DNA of 64,000 bases from Paenibacillus_G sp049942825 (GTDB lineage: Bacteria; Bacillota; Bacilli; Paenibacillales; NBRC-103111): the NCBI RefSeq assembly GCF_049942825.1, contig NZ_CP187970.1, forward strand, positions 2,976,001 through 3,040,000. Direction: 5' to 3'. The translations under genes were made by a program, and so were the position numbers. Below are positions 49,098-57,845 of the stretch, piece by piece. The notes below the pieces were generated by a model, which was not told the origin of the DNA, made no database searches, and saw only the letters and a list, made by a program, of their open reading frames with translations. Position 1 is the first letter of the stretch. The number at the start of each line of letters is the position of its first letter.

Positions 49098-49961
49098 TCA
49101 GCGCTCGCCCTTGCGGTATTCCAGAGGCGTCATGCGGGCGAGCTTCTTGAAGGTGCGTCCGAAGTGCGCAATATTCTCGAATCCTGTCAATTCGGCGATC
49201 TCAATGATCTTCTTATTCGACTCTTTCAGCAGCCGCTGGGCTTCCCGGATCCGCGTAGTGTTCACATACTCGACGAAGGTAAAGCCCGTCACTTCCTTGA
49301 AGGCGCGGCTGAGGTAGTAGGGGCTCATGTAGAACTGCTCGGACAGCCCGGTCAGCGTCATGGGTTCCGGGTAATTCGCGTTGATGTGGCGCACAATCTC
49401 GGAGATTTTCTTGTGGACCGGGCTCTGGTGCTCGATCGCCGTGGTTTCGGCCCTCTCCGAATAGCGCCCCGAGAAGAGCAGCAGCTCCAGCAGCAGCAGC
49501 TTGACATACGTTTCATAGCCAGTCGCGCGCTCCTTGATCTCCTTGGCCATCTTCTGCAGGATGTTCTGCACAAAGATCTGGTCGGGCAGCTTCAGGCTGA
49601 ACACGCGCGAGGAGCTCTGGAACGCCGCCAGCATGGCCGGATGGGAGAGAGGATGCTCCTGGCCGCCGCCGATGAACCGGTCGCTGAAGTTGATGACGAC
49701 GCGCTCATGGCCCGGCAGGCCCACGTCCGACGTCTTGTGCACCTGGTGCTTCCCGATGAAGACGAGGTCGCCGGGCGAGATGAGAAAGGTGCGGTCCTTG
49801 ATAAAATAGGCGCGCTGGCCCGACAGCTGATAATAAATCTCATAGGTGCCGTGCCAGTGGTTCGTGCGGGCGAACGGCTCGGTCCGGCGGACGTGCTCGA
49901 TATGAAAGTCGCCTTCTTCCTCTCCATAATGAAGCGTTACCGTTTCGCTCACGGTGTTCAT
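49098..49961 (-). CDS. AraC family regulator, probable uronate-pathway activator
   Basis: A regulator of about 287 residues with an N-terminal cupin-like domain (HWHGTYEIYYQLSGQRAYFIKDRTFLISPGDLVFI) and C-terminal double helix-turn-helix (MTLTGLSEQFYMSPYYLSRAFKEVTGFTFVEYVNTTRIREAQ; IIEIAELTGFENIAHFGRTFKKLARMTPLEYRKG). It is similar in plan to the AraC regulator at 31698. The start is uncertain: ATG 49994 has no site, ATG 49961 is preceded by GGAACGGAG and a GTG at 49952 is also possible. It is divergent from uxaE, which it likely controls. Confidence 0.88.
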   Translation of the reverse strand: MNTVSETVTLHYGEEEGDFHIEHVRRTEPFARTNHWHGTYEIYYQLSGQRAYFIKDRTFLISPGDLVFIGKHQVHKTSDVGLPGHERVVINFSDRFIGGGQEHPLSHPAMLAAFQSSSRVFSLKLPDQIFVQNILQKMAKEIKERATGYETYVKLLLLELLLFSGRYSERAETTAIEHQSPVHKKISEIVRHINANYPEPMTLTGLSEQFYMSPYYLSRAFKEVTGFTFVEYVNTTRIREAQRLLKESNKKIIEIAELTGFENIAHFGRTFKKLARMTPLEYRKGER

Positions 49962-50107
49962 CTCCGTTCCAGGATGCTTTCGCAAAATATGCATAGGTAT
50001 ATGTTAAAATAGCAAAATAAACGGAGAATGTAAACCATTATTGCGTTAAGATGAGATTGTGGATTTGAAGGAAAAAGACCTAGGGATATACAAGGAGGCT
50101 CACGTTC

Positions 50108-51610
50108 ATGAGCAAATGGGGAACAATCGCCGAAGCGCTGCGCGCCGGCACAGTGGCAAACGTTAATGCAGAGGGCATCAAAGTGTATGCGCAATCATTG
50201 ACTGAGAACGAAACGACGAAACTGGTGATGGTCAAGGACACGGCTGCCCATACCAAATATATCGTTGCCGCCGGCGAAGGCGCGCTGTATGACGAGCTTC
50301 AGGGTGAAGTGCAGGACGGCGTCAAGCTCTCCCCGCTGACTCATGAGAACCGCCTCGTGCTTAACAAATACTTCGATTATACGGTGCCCCGCGCATTCGG
50401 CACGCAGATCGCGACGATCGGTCTCGGCGACCGCCTCGGCATCGCTTCTCCGGGCCACATCAAGACGGTCCGCGGCCGCAACATCCGTCCGATCCTGGCC
50501 CAGCAGTCCATCCGCGAGCTGGCGCTGACCGGCCGCGATTACAAGCAGGTTGTCGACGCCGCTTGCTTCGCCGTATTCCAGGAAGGCTACAAGGACGGCT
50601 TCGGCGCGGACGGCGACCACCTCAAGGTGGAAGCGGACATCGAGCTCGCACTCGGTCTCGGCTTCACGATGCTGACCCTGGACTGCTCCGAGAAGATTGA
50701 CAACGACGTGGAAGGTACGTCCGCTGAAGCTCAGGCAGCCAAATATGCGGCTCTGCCTGCCGAAGTACGCGAGCACTACGAGAACCGTTACCTGAACCAG
50801 ACGTTCCAGGTGGCCGGCGGCGAGATCACTTTCGACCGCGAGACGCTGATCAAGAACGTGCTGATCTATGCGGCGGCCGTAGACTTCATGGAGCATATCT
50901 ACAACACATATATCACCAAGGCGGACCGCGAGATCGACTTCGAAATCTCCATCGACGAGACGATGACGCCGACCGCACCGGAATCCCATTTCTTCGTGGC
51001 GAAGGAACTGTACAGCCGCGGACTGACGATCTACAGCATGGCGCCGCGCTTCATCGGCGAGTTCCAGAAGGGCATCGACTACATAGGCGACATCGCGCAG
51101 TTCGAGAAAGAACTGGCCGTGCATGCCGGCATCGCCGACGACTTCGGCTACAAGCTCAGCATCCACTCCGGCAGCGACAAGTTCAGCGTATTCCCGCTGA
51201 TCGGCCAGTACACGAAGGGCCGTTTCCACGTGAAGACGGCAGGCACGAACTGGCTCGAAGCGGTTCGCACGGTAGCCAAGGTGAACCCTTCCCTGTACCG
51301 CGCTATGCACGCTTATGCGCTGGAGCATTTTGAAGAAGCAACAGCTTACTACCATGTAACTACCGACCTGAGCAAGATTGCACCGCTCGATGGCGTGGCT
51401 GATGCCGACCTGGCCGATACGTACATGAACGAAGACAATGCCCGTCAGCTGATCCACATCACGTACGGCATTCTGCTTCAAGCAAAGAACGAGCAGGGCG
51501 GCAGCCTGTTCCGCGACGATTTCTACCGCACGCTGAGCGAGCAGGAAGAAGCTTACGAGGAGTCCCTGCGCAGCCACATCGGCAAGCACCTGGATCTGCT
51601 CGGCAAGTAA
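50108..51610 (+). CDS. uxaE: Tagaturonate epimerase
   Basis: A 500-residue protein matching the UxaE family, which interconverts tagaturonate and fructuronate in hexuronate catabolism. This was first shown in Thermotoga and is common in Paenibacillus. Family landmarks recognised: FGLGDRLGIASPGH-type IGLGDRLGIASPGHIKTV, DGFGADGDHLK, LDCSEKID, FEISIDETMTPTAPESHFFVAKEL, YSMAPRFIGEFQKGIDYIG and SIHSGSDKFSVFPLIG. Start ATG 50108 with AAGGAGG ten bases upstream. It is followed 39 bases later by a uronate-isomerase-like gene. Together with the alginate-lyase-like gene this suggests use of uronate polymers. Confidence 0.88.
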   Translation: MSKWGTIAEALRAGTVANVNAEGIKVYAQSLTENETTKLVMVKDTAAHTKYIVAAGEGALYDELQGEVQDGVKLSPLTHENRLVLNKYFDYTVPRAFGTQIATIGLGDRLGIASPGHIKTVRGRNIRPILAQQSIRELALTGRDYKQVVDAACFAVFQEGYKDGFGADGDHLKVEADIELALGLGFTMLTLDCSEKIDNDVEGTSAEAQAAKYAALPAEVREHYENRYLNQTFQVAGGEITFDRETLIKNVLIYAAAVDFMEHIYNTYITKADREIDFEISIDETMTPTAPESHFFVAKELYSRGLTIYSMAPRFIGEFQKGIDYIGDIAQFEKELAVHAGIADDFGYKLSIHSGSDKFSVFPLIGQYTKGRFHVKTAGTNWLEAVRTVAKVNPSLYRAMHAYALEHFEEATAYYHVTTDLSKIAPLDGVADADLADTYMNEDNARQLIHITYGILLQAKNEQGGSLFRDDFYRTLSEQEEAYEESLRSHIGKHLDLLGK

Positions 51611-51649
51611 GCTTGGCGTGAGCCGGTGTGCATGAAAGGGGGAGGCTCC

Positions 51650-52927
51650 ATGCCGATCCGGACCAAGGAAGCGCTGCGGGAGCTTGTGCGGAAGACGGTC
51701 CAGGCGGTACCGGTCACCGACGTCTTCACGGGACTGTACCCGGAAGCGTTCGGGAGCCTGATGCGGTGGGGCATCGATGAGCTGCTGACCTCCCGTCCGC
51801 TCTTGGAGGAGACGTACATCTTCCATCCGGGTCCCCCGCTAGAGGACCTGCTGGCGATGCCGAAGCCGGAAGCGGCAGAGCTTGTCTGGCAGACGCTCTT
51901 CATCGACCGGACGCCCCTCAGCCCGGGGTGCCGGGAAGTCGTCGCCGTGCTACACGCGCTGGGAGGGGACGGAAGGCACAAGGAGCTCACCGCGTGGAGG
52001 GAGTACTTCCGCACCCTGCCGGCCCCAGATTACCTGGATCTTGTGTTCGGCAGAGCGGGCGTCACCACCGTCTGTATGCTGAGCGACCCGCTTCAAGGCA
52101 TCGAAGGTGAAGTGTGGAACCGTCTTTACGGCCTGGACCCGCGCTTCAATCCCGTGCTCTCCGTCGATCTCCTGCTGTGTGATTGGAAGACAGCCTGTGC
52201 CCGCCTCCGGGAGAAGGATTACGGAGTGGAGGAGAAGCTCTCCGCGGCGAGCTTGGATGCCGTGCGCTCCTATCTGAGGTATTCGACCGTCAGGCTAGAT
52301 CCGCTTTATCTGGCGGCGTCACTACCGGACGGGTTCTCCCCCGGCCGTGCGTCCGATGCGGACCGCCTGTTGCGGGAAGCCGTCCTGCCGGTTGCCGCTG
52401 AAGCGGGAATTCCGCTCGGCATCCGGTTGGGAGCCTCGGGTCTGAGGCGAAGAGGGATGGCTCCTGCGCCACAGGAAAGAGAAGCCGGCCCTGCGGCCGG
52501 CTTTTCTGCCCTGCTCGAGCTCTGCAGGCAGCATCCCGGGCAGAAGTTCATTGCGCTGGCTTCCGGCGCTGAGCTCACCCCGCCCGAGCTGGCAGCCGCA
52601 CGCAGGATGCCGAACCTGCACCTGGCCGGCTGCGCGGCAGCCGGGACTCCAGACCGCAGCGCGGCCGGAAGGCTGCAGGGGGGCCTGGACGTGCTCGGCC
52701 TGTCCATGACGCCGCTGTACTCGGAAGCCGGCGCGGTCGACCTGCTGCTGCCGGCCTGGGAGCAGGGACGGTCCCTGATCGGGTCCGCGCTCTCCGAGCG
52801 GTACCTTGCTCTGGCGGATGCCGGGTGGAGCATCACCGCAGAAGACGTCGAGCGAGACGCGGCGGAGCTGCTCGGAGGCGCCTTCTGGCGCTTCCTTGGC
52901 CGGCCGAACCCGGCGACGGGGCTGTAG
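51650..52927 (+). CDS. Uronate isomerase-like protein lacking metal ligands (probable pseudoenzyme)
   Basis: A 425-residue protein homologous along its length to the amidohydrolase-fold glucuronate isomerases (UxaC-like) found beside uxaE. Conserved scaffold: PVTDVFTGLYPEAFGSLMRWGIDELLT, the FRTLPAPDYLDLVF region, KFIALASGAELTPPELAAARRMPNLHLAGC and WRFLG at the end. The catalytic positions are lost, however: the DVHTHLY metal motif is DVFTGLY, the CWWFLNNPS region is CAAAGTPDRS, and the HSDAR motif is YSEAG. It may be structural or regulatory, or drifting. Strong site AGGGGGAGG before ATG 51650, so it is translated. Part of the uxaE operon. Confidence 0.75.
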   Translation: MPIRTKEALRELVRKTVQAVPVTDVFTGLYPEAFGSLMRWGIDELLTSRPLLEETYIFHPGPPLEDLLAMPKPEAAELVWQTLFIDRTPLSPGCREVVAVLHALGGDGRHKELTAWREYFRTLPAPDYLDLVFGRAGVTTVCMLSDPLQGIEGEVWNRLYGLDPRFNPVLSVDLLLCDWKTACARLREKDYGVEEKLSAASLDAVRSYLRYSTVRLDPLYLAASLPDGFSPGRASDADRLLREAVLPVAAEAGIPLGIRLGASGLRRRGMAPAPQEREAGPAAGFSALLELCRQHPGQKFIALASGAELTPPELAAARRMPNLHLAGCAAAGTPDRSAAGRLQGGLDVLGLSMTPLYSEAGAVDLLLPAWEQGRSLIGSALSERYLALADAGWSITAEDVERDAAELLGGAFWRFLGRPNPATGL

Positions 52928-53324
52928 TGTTGCCCGGATGTTGCTTAGGCGGCCTCCCGCACCTTGGGAGCTCGCAGCCTGCCGAGCACTCTCGTCAGCG
53001 GTGAGGCCGGGCGGGCCGAAGTCACGGTGGATTTTGTTTCGATATTTTATTATACTTAGCGGCAATTATTTAGCGGCTTTGTCGTCCACTAAAGGACGGC
53101 GAAGCCGTTTTGTTTTGCCGCAGCACAGCAGCCGATGAGAAGTCCGATCCGGGATTGATCGTTCCGGCAAGACAGGGAAGATGCTTCAGAGGGGATGCAG
53201 AGCGGAGGCCGGAGGGTAAAAAGGTACAAGCGCCCCTGCCAAGGTTCATTCCACTGCGGCTGTGGTTACTATATAAAGCCGCAGGGCATGCCGGGCCCAA
53301 CTAAGGAATGTAGGAGGTCATTGA
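52928..53324. other. Intergenic region after the uxaE operon
   Basis: About 400 bases with the operon terminator (53072-53112) and no recognised gene; the frames here lack ribosome-binding sites. Confidence 0.5.
53072..53112 (+). terminator. Terminator of the uxaE operon
   Basis: AGCGGCTTTG-CGTCC and GGACG-CGAAGCCGTT arms with an ACTAAA loop, then TTGTTTTG. Confidence 0.85.
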
Positions 53325-53546
53325 ATGACACAGCATTTTGCCGCCATGCCCCTTGTATCCCATGTCACCGACGGCCAGCCGGGCTGGAGGCTGGTTCACT
53401 GTCCCGAATGCGGGTCGGCCTGCTGGGAGCGGCCCGACATCGCAGAGGCAAAACGGGTCATTCCGGACCTCACGGAGTGCTGTACGGAATGCGCACAAAA
53501 GGCCGGTTTCCCGCTGGACGGCACGCAGTTGGAAGGCGGCCGGTGA
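53325..53546 (+). CDS. Small zinc-ribbon-like protein
   Basis: A 73-residue cytosolic protein with a strong site (TAGGAGG, eight bases before ATG). It has a CPECGSAC motif near residue 27 and CCTEC near residue 52, which could form a four- or five-cysteine zinc site. No family name comes to mind. It is flanked by terminators or hairpins and seems monocistronic. Zinc binding is inferred from cysteine spacing only. Confidence 0.7.
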   Translation: MTQHFAAMPLVSHVTDGQPGWRLVHCPECGSACWERPDIAEAKRVIPDLTECCTECAQKAGFPLDGTQLEGGR

Positions 53547-53572
53547 GCCGCCGGGCTCTTGTCTGTAACAAC

Positions 53573-53602
53573 GTTCACATTTTCGGTGTCTCTTCTGTGA
53601 AC
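53573..53602 (+). promoter_or_regulatory. GTTCACA/TGTGAAC inverted repeat before the DUF3817 gene
   Basis: Perfect 7-bp arms (53573-53579 and 53596-53602) separated by 16 bases, 105 bases before the DUF3817 start. Could be an operator; no regulator is assigned. Confidence 0.3.
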
Positions 53603-53706
53603 ACTTCGCGGCGGCCGTAGCCGGGCCCGTCCTCCCTGTCTTATACTGTGGGTATAGAGAAGGCCGGATCTTCAAACTACGGCTTCGACAGGGAGGTGAA
53701 TCGGAT

Positions 53707-53997
53707 ATGACAATGCGTACTCCAATCGGACGGCTGCGCGTAGTGGGACTGCTGGAAGGAATCTCGTTTCTCCTGCTTCTCGGGATTGCCATGCCGCTTA
53801 AGTATATGCTGGATCTGCCGCAGATGGTCAGCGTGGTGGGGATGGCCCACGGGGTCCTGTTCGTGGCTTACCTGCTTGCGGTGGTCCACGTAACTTTCGT
53901 GCACCGCTGGTCGTTGTTTAAGGTGATCGGTGCGGTGATTGCTTCGTTCCTGCCGTTCGGCACATTCGTGCTCGATACCCGTTTGAAACGCTGGTAA
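53707..53997 (+). CDS. DUF3817 membrane protein
   Basis: A 96-residue integral membrane protein with three hydrophobic segments. The family hallmark is LEGISFLLLLGIAMPLKYMLDLPQMVSVVGMAHGVLFVAYL, followed by HRWSLFKVIGAVIASFLPFGTFVLD. Members (YdzA-like) are widespread in Firmicutes and Actinobacteria without known function. Start ATG 53707 after GGGAGGTGA. Single gene followed by a terminator. Confidence 0.9.
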   Translation: MTMRTPIGRLRVVGLLEGISFLLLLGIAMPLKYMLDLPQMVSVVGMAHGVLFVAYLLAVVHVTFVHRWSLFKVIGAVIASFLPFGTFVLDTRLKRW

Positions 53998-54057
53998 TTC
54001 GGGCGTTTTACGGTTGGCCGCAGCATCGTGCCGAGGAAACTTGAAGCATGTAACGGG

Positions 54058-54099
54058 AAGCTTTCCGGATTCGCTCAGGAGTCCGGGGGCTTTCTTTTG
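54058..54099 (+). terminator. Terminator of the DUF3817 gene
   Basis: AAGC..TCCGGA and TCCGG..GCTT arms, then TCTTTTG. Confidence 0.75.
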
Positions 54100-54168
54100 T
54101 TTTGCCGTCGGTTATGCTAATCTTAATAGTTGGAATTCATATCAGACAACAAGGGAGTGAACAGCGAA

Positions 54169-55113
54169 ATGTTCTGGAGAAGAAAACCATTTCTAGTATT
54201 AACATTTCTGCTTATCGCCGGCATGCTGCTTGGGGCATGCGGTCAGAAGGCATCGAATGAAGGACAGCAGGCTGCAGGAGGTAAGGGGCAGGAAAAAGCG
54301 GCGGAGCAGGGGGAGTTCCTGATCGGCGTCATCCCGGCGCAGGGCAGCAACCAGATGAAGACCGGGGCGGACAAGCTGGCCGCGATCCTGTCGGAGAAGC
54401 TCGGCCGCAAGGTGCGGGCGGAAGTGTATCCCGACTATAACGGGGTCGTCGAAGCGATGGGCGCGGGCAAAGCGGACATGGCCTACCTCGGGCCGCTGAC
54501 CTATGTGGAAGCGCATGAGCGCTACAACGTCAAAGCGGTCGTAACGCAGCTCATCAACGGCAAGCCGTTCTACTACGCCTACATGATCGCGCCGTCCGAC
54601 TCGCCTTATGCGACGCTGGATGATGTCGTCAAGGACTCGAAGAACGTTCGCTTTGCCTTCGGGGACATCTCCTCCACCTCGGGCTCGCTGATCCCGGGCA
54701 TTGCGCTGAAGAAAGCGGGCGTATTCGAAACACAGCAGAAGCACCAGTTCAAGAGCGTGACCTACACGGGAGACCACTTGGCTACCGCACTGGCCGTTCA
54801 GAACAAGACACAGGACGTTGGCGCGATCGACAGCGCGTATTTCAACCGGCTTGTGAAGGACGGGAAGGTGGACGGGACGAAGATCAAGACGATCTGGCAG
54901 TCCGAAGAGCTGTTCCAGTACCCGTGGGCGGTAACCGAGAGGACCTCGGACAAGGACATCAAGATCATTCAGGATGCGATGGTCGCCATTACCGACAAGG
55001 ACATTCTGGACGCCTTCGGCGGAGCCAGCGGGTTCACGGTCGCGAAGAATGAGGATTACGCGGCGATCCGCCAGGCCGCGATCACAGACGGACGAGTGAA
55101 GCCGAAGCAGTAA
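54169..55113 (+). CDS. PhnD-like ABC transporter substrate-binding lipoprotein (selenium oxyanion or phosphonate/phosphite)
   Basis: A 314-residue lipoprotein (lipobox LLGACG) of the PhnD/PtxB oxyanion-binding family: LIGVIPAQGSNQ, AILSEKLGRKVRAEVYPDYNGVVEAMGAGKADMAYLGPLTYVEA, FAFGDISSTSGSLIPG and VGAIDSAYFNRL are characteristic. It opens a five-gene unit with a permease, an ATPase, selD and mnmH, with no phosphonate-degrading gene nearby. PhnD relatives linked to selD have been proposed as selenate/selenite transporters, and the context favours that here. ATG 54169 (GGGAG 11 bases upstream) is preferred; GTG 54157 and the ATG at 54130 are alternatives. Confidence 0.82.
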   Translation: MFWRRKPFLVLTFLLIAGMLLGACGQKASNEGQQAAGGKGQEKAAEQGEFLIGVIPAQGSNQMKTGADKLAAILSEKLGRKVRAEVYPDYNGVVEAMGAGKADMAYLGPLTYVEAHERYNVKAVVTQLINGKPFYYAYMIAPSDSPYATLDDVVKDSKNVRFAFGDISSTSGSLIPGIALKKAGVFETQQKHQFKSVTYTGDHLATALAVQNKTQDVGAIDSAYFNRLVKDGKVDGTKIKTIWQSEELFQYPWAVTERTSDKDIKIIQDAMVAITDKDILDAFGGASGFTVAKNEDYAAIRQAAITDGRVKPKQ

Positions 55114-55148
55114 GGCGGGCAGGTATAGGAAAGAGATGAGGGGCAACA

Positions 55149-55895
55149 ATGAACAAAATACTTCTCCTCGCACTTGCCGTCCTTCTGCTGATCTGGTCGG
55201 GCCGCGGCGTCGGATTCGACATCGCGCTCTTCCGGGACCTCGGGAACACCTACCGCTTCATCACGGAGCAGTGGTTTCCCCTGGATCCCGCGGACTATGA
55301 GATCGCGCTTCAGGCGGCGGTCGAGACGCTGCAGATCTCGCTGTTCAGCATTATGATCGCCATTGGCATCGCGCTGCCGGCGAGCTTCTTCGCAGCCCGT
55401 AACTCTACACCTGCACGCTGGCTCTACGACGGTTTCCGGTTCTGCTTCAACCTGTTCCGGTCCATCCCGGAGCTGGTGCTTGCGCTTCTATTCATCCCGA
55501 CGCTCGGGCTCGGCCCGCTGCCGGCGGTGGTGGCTCTCATTATTCATAACACGGGCGTGTTCGGCAAAATGATCTCGGAGACCATCGAAGCGATCGACCG
55601 CGGGCCGCAGGAGGCTCTTCAATCCGTGGGGGGCACGAGACTGCTTGTGTCCTTGTATGGGATTCTGCCGCAGATCATTCCGCTCGTGATCTCGCACTTC
55701 TTTTACCGGCTCGAGGTCGCCATCCGCACTTGTCTCATTCTCGGCGTCGTGGGAGCCGGCGGCCTCGGGCAGCTGCTTTATAATGATTTCAAACAATTTA
55801 TGTACCAGAAGGTGGCCTTCGAAGTGCTGCTGATCATGGTCCTGGTGACAGGCGTCGACTATCTCGGCGCTTTCATCCGAAAGCGGGTGAGCTGA
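55149..55895 (+). CDS. PhnE-like ABC transporter permease
   Basis: A 248-residue inner-membrane permease with about six helices. The EAA-loop motif, which docks with the ATPase, is visible as EAIDRGPQEALQSVGGTRLLVSLYGILPQIIPL. FNLFRSIPELVLALLFIPTLGLGPLPAVVAL and RTCLILGVVGAGGLGQLLY are typical PhnE segments. It follows the binding-protein gene by 35 bases and is followed one base later by the ATPase gene. Same predicted substrate as the binding protein. Confidence 0.92.
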   Translation: MNKILLLALAVLLLIWSGRGVGFDIALFRDLGNTYRFITEQWFPLDPADYEIALQAAVETLQISLFSIMIAIGIALPASFFAARNSTPARWLYDGFRFCFNLFRSIPELVLALLFIPTLGLGPLPAVVALIIHNTGVFGKMISETIEAIDRGPQEALQSVGGTRLLVSLYGILPQIIPLVISHFFYRLEVAIRTCLILGVVGAGGLGQLLYNDFKQFMYQKVAFEVLLIMVLVTGVDYLGAFIRKRVS

Positions 55896-55896
55896 G

Positions 55897-56709
55897 ATGG
55901 CGGCGCAGAAGAAAAACGGTCAGCAGGATCAGGGCGGACCTCCGACCCGGCCGGGTCTGGAGATCCGCGGGCTGACCAAGCAATACCCGGGCGCCAAGGA
56001 AGCCGCGCTTCAGGACATCTCGCTGACGGTCCGGCCGGGGGAATGGGTGGCGGTGCTCGGACGCAGCGGGGCTGGCAAATCCAGCCTCATCCGCTGCATC
56101 AACCGGTTGATTGAGCCCGACAGCGGGGAGATCCGCTGGGCCGGGCAGCCGGTCACCGGCGTATCCGGAAGCGAGCTGAGGCGGCTGCGCGGCGATATCG
56201 GCATGATCTTCCAGCACTACAACCTGCTGCCGCGGCTCAGTGTCCTCACCAACGTGATCGCCGGGAGATTCGCGGAGATTCCGCTGCGGCAGAGTCTGTT
56301 CGGCGTATTCTCCGGCACGTACAAGGCCCAGGCCATGGAGGCGCTGCGCAGTGTGGGCCTGGCCCATCTGGCCGGCCGCAGGGTCGAGGCGCTGAGCGGC
56401 GGCCAGCGGCAGCGCGTGGCCATTGCGCGCGTGCTGATGCAGGACCCGCAGCTGCTGCTCGGGGATGAGCCGGTATCGAGCCTCGACCCGGTGACGGCGG
56501 TGCGCGTCCTCGACTTTATCGGAACGCTGCACCGGCGGGGCATGACGGTCGTGACGAACCTGCACGATGTGCATGCGGCCCGCCGGTATGCCACCCGGAT
56601 TATCGGACTGGCCCACGGGGGTATCGTGTTCGACGGTCCGCCGGGTGAGCTTGGGGAAGCCGAGCTGCAGCGGATCTATCCGCCGGATGACGATACGCTG
56701 CAGCCTTAA
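55897..56709 (+). CDS. PhnC-like ABC transporter ATPase
   Basis: A 270-residue ATPase: Walker A GRSGAGKSS, Q-loop MIFQHYNLLPRLSVLTNV, signature ALSGGQRQRVAIAR, Walker B LLLGDEPVSSLDP and H-loop VVTNLHDVHAARRYATR, the last being typical of PhnC. The start ATG 55897 is one base after the permease stop, so the two are coupled. selD follows 41 bases after its stop with no terminator between. Confidence 0.93.
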   Translation: MAAQKKNGQQDQGGPPTRPGLEIRGLTKQYPGAKEAALQDISLTVRPGEWVAVLGRSGAGKSSLIRCINRLIEPDSGEIRWAGQPVTGVSGSELRRLRGDIGMIFQHYNLLPRLSVLTNVIAGRFAEIPLRQSLFGVFSGTYKAQAMEALRSVGLAHLAGRRVEALSGGQRQRVAIARVLMQDPQLLLGDEPVSSLDPVTAVRVLDFIGTLHRRGMTVVTNLHDVHAARRYATRIIGLAHGGIVFDGPPGELGEAELQRIYPPDDDTLQP

Positions 56710-56750
56710 CCCATATATTCCATCCAAACTTATTCGAAAGGATGATTCCT

Positions 56751-57800
56751 ATGACGCTACATGAGCCAGTGAAGCTAACTTCTTACTCGACCAAAGGGGG
56801 CTGCGGCTGCAAGATCGGCCCGGCCGACCTCTCCCAGGTGATCCGCAGCCTGCCGGCGGCCGTGCCGGACCCGAACCTGCTTGTCGGCCTCGATACAAGC
56901 GACGATGCGGGCGTGTACAAGCTCAGCGACGACCTGGCGCTCGTGCAGACGGTCGACTTCTTCACACCGATTGTCGACGATCCCTATGACTTCGGCCAGG
57001 TGGCTGCGGCCAATGCGATCAGCGACATCTATGCAATGGGCGGCCGGCCGCTGACCGTGCTCAATATCGTCGCCTTCCCGATCTCGAAGCTCGACAAGCA
57101 GGTGCTGGCGGATATCCTGCGCGGCGCCGGAGACAAGGTCAAGGAAGCCGGGGCGACACTCGTCGGCGGACACTCCATCGACGACAACGAGCCGAAGTTT
57201 GGCCTGGCCGTGACGGGTCTAATCCACCCGGACAAGATCCGGGCCAACGCTGGGGCGAAGCCGGGCGACAAGCTTATCCTGACGAAGCCGATCGGCGTAG
57301 GCATTCTCACGACCTCGATCAAGCGGGACAAGCTGACGCCGGAGGAGATCAAGCGGGTGACGCAGGTTATGGCCACGCTGAACAAGACGGCGGCCGAGAC
57401 CATGGAGCCGTACGAGGTGCACGCGTGCACGGACGTCACAGGCTTCGGCCTGCTGGGCCACGCCTCCGAAGTGGCCAAGGGCAGCGGGGTAGGCCTGCGT
57501 ATCCGCCAGGCGGACGTGCCGGTGCTGCCGCGTGTCCGCGAACTGGCGGAGGAAGGCATCGTGCCGGGCGGCACGAAGAACAACTTCGCACACCTGCAGG
57601 GCTCGGTTACCTTCCCGGAGACACTGGACCAGGTGGGCCAGTGGATTCTGTGCGATGCCGTGACTTCCGGCGGCCTGCTCATCTCGGTAGCGGGCGACCA
57701 GGGCGACGCGCTGCTCGCGGACCTGCGCAAGGCCGGCGTTGAAGCGAGTATCATCGGCGAGGCGACGGCGGAGCATCCGGGTCATATCGTAGTGGAGTAA
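56751..57800 (+). CDS. selD: Selenide, water dikinase
   Basis: A 349-residue enzyme making selenophosphate from selenide and ATP, the selenium donor for selenocysteine and 2-selenouridine. The active-site loop TKGGCGCKIGP has Cys at the position that is Cys or Sec in the family, together with the essential Lys. DTSDDAGVYKLSDDLALVQTVDFFTPIVDDPYDFG (nucleotide/metal binding), ANAISDIYAMGGRPLTVLNI and the C-terminal ADLRKAGVEASIIGE are typical. ATG 56751 is preferred (AAAGGA upstream); ATG 56742 lies within that site. Between the PhnCDE-like transporter and mnmH, it forms the core of the selenium operon. Confidence 0.95.
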   Translation: MTLHEPVKLTSYSTKGGCGCKIGPADLSQVIRSLPAAVPDPNLLVGLDTSDDAGVYKLSDDLALVQTVDFFTPIVDDPYDFGQVAAANAISDIYAMGGRPLTVLNIVAFPISKLDKQVLADILRGAGDKVKEAGATLVGGHSIDDNEPKFGLAVTGLIHPDKIRANAGAKPGDKLILTKPIGVGILTTSIKRDKLTPEEIKRVTQVMATLNKTAAETMEPYEVHACTDVTGFGLLGHASEVAKGSGVGLRIRQADVPVLPRVRELAEEGIVPGGTKNNFAHLQGSVTFPETLDQVGQWILCDAVTSGGLLISVAGDQGDALLADLRKAGVEASIIGEATAEHPGHIVVE

Positions 57801-57845
57801 TCTTCAGCGAAGAAGCAGGTCAGCAGGGGAAGGGGCGGATTTCCG

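Noticed and set aside
53684..53690. Spo0A box before the DUF3817 gene
   Set aside because: Only the 7-bp core matches, it lies next to the ribosome-binding site, and several such 7-mers are expected by chance in 64 kb.
54169..56709. Ordinary phosphonate uptake system
   Set aside because: Not excluded by sequence, but no phosphonate-degrading gene is near and selD-mnmH share the operon, so I prefer a selenium role.
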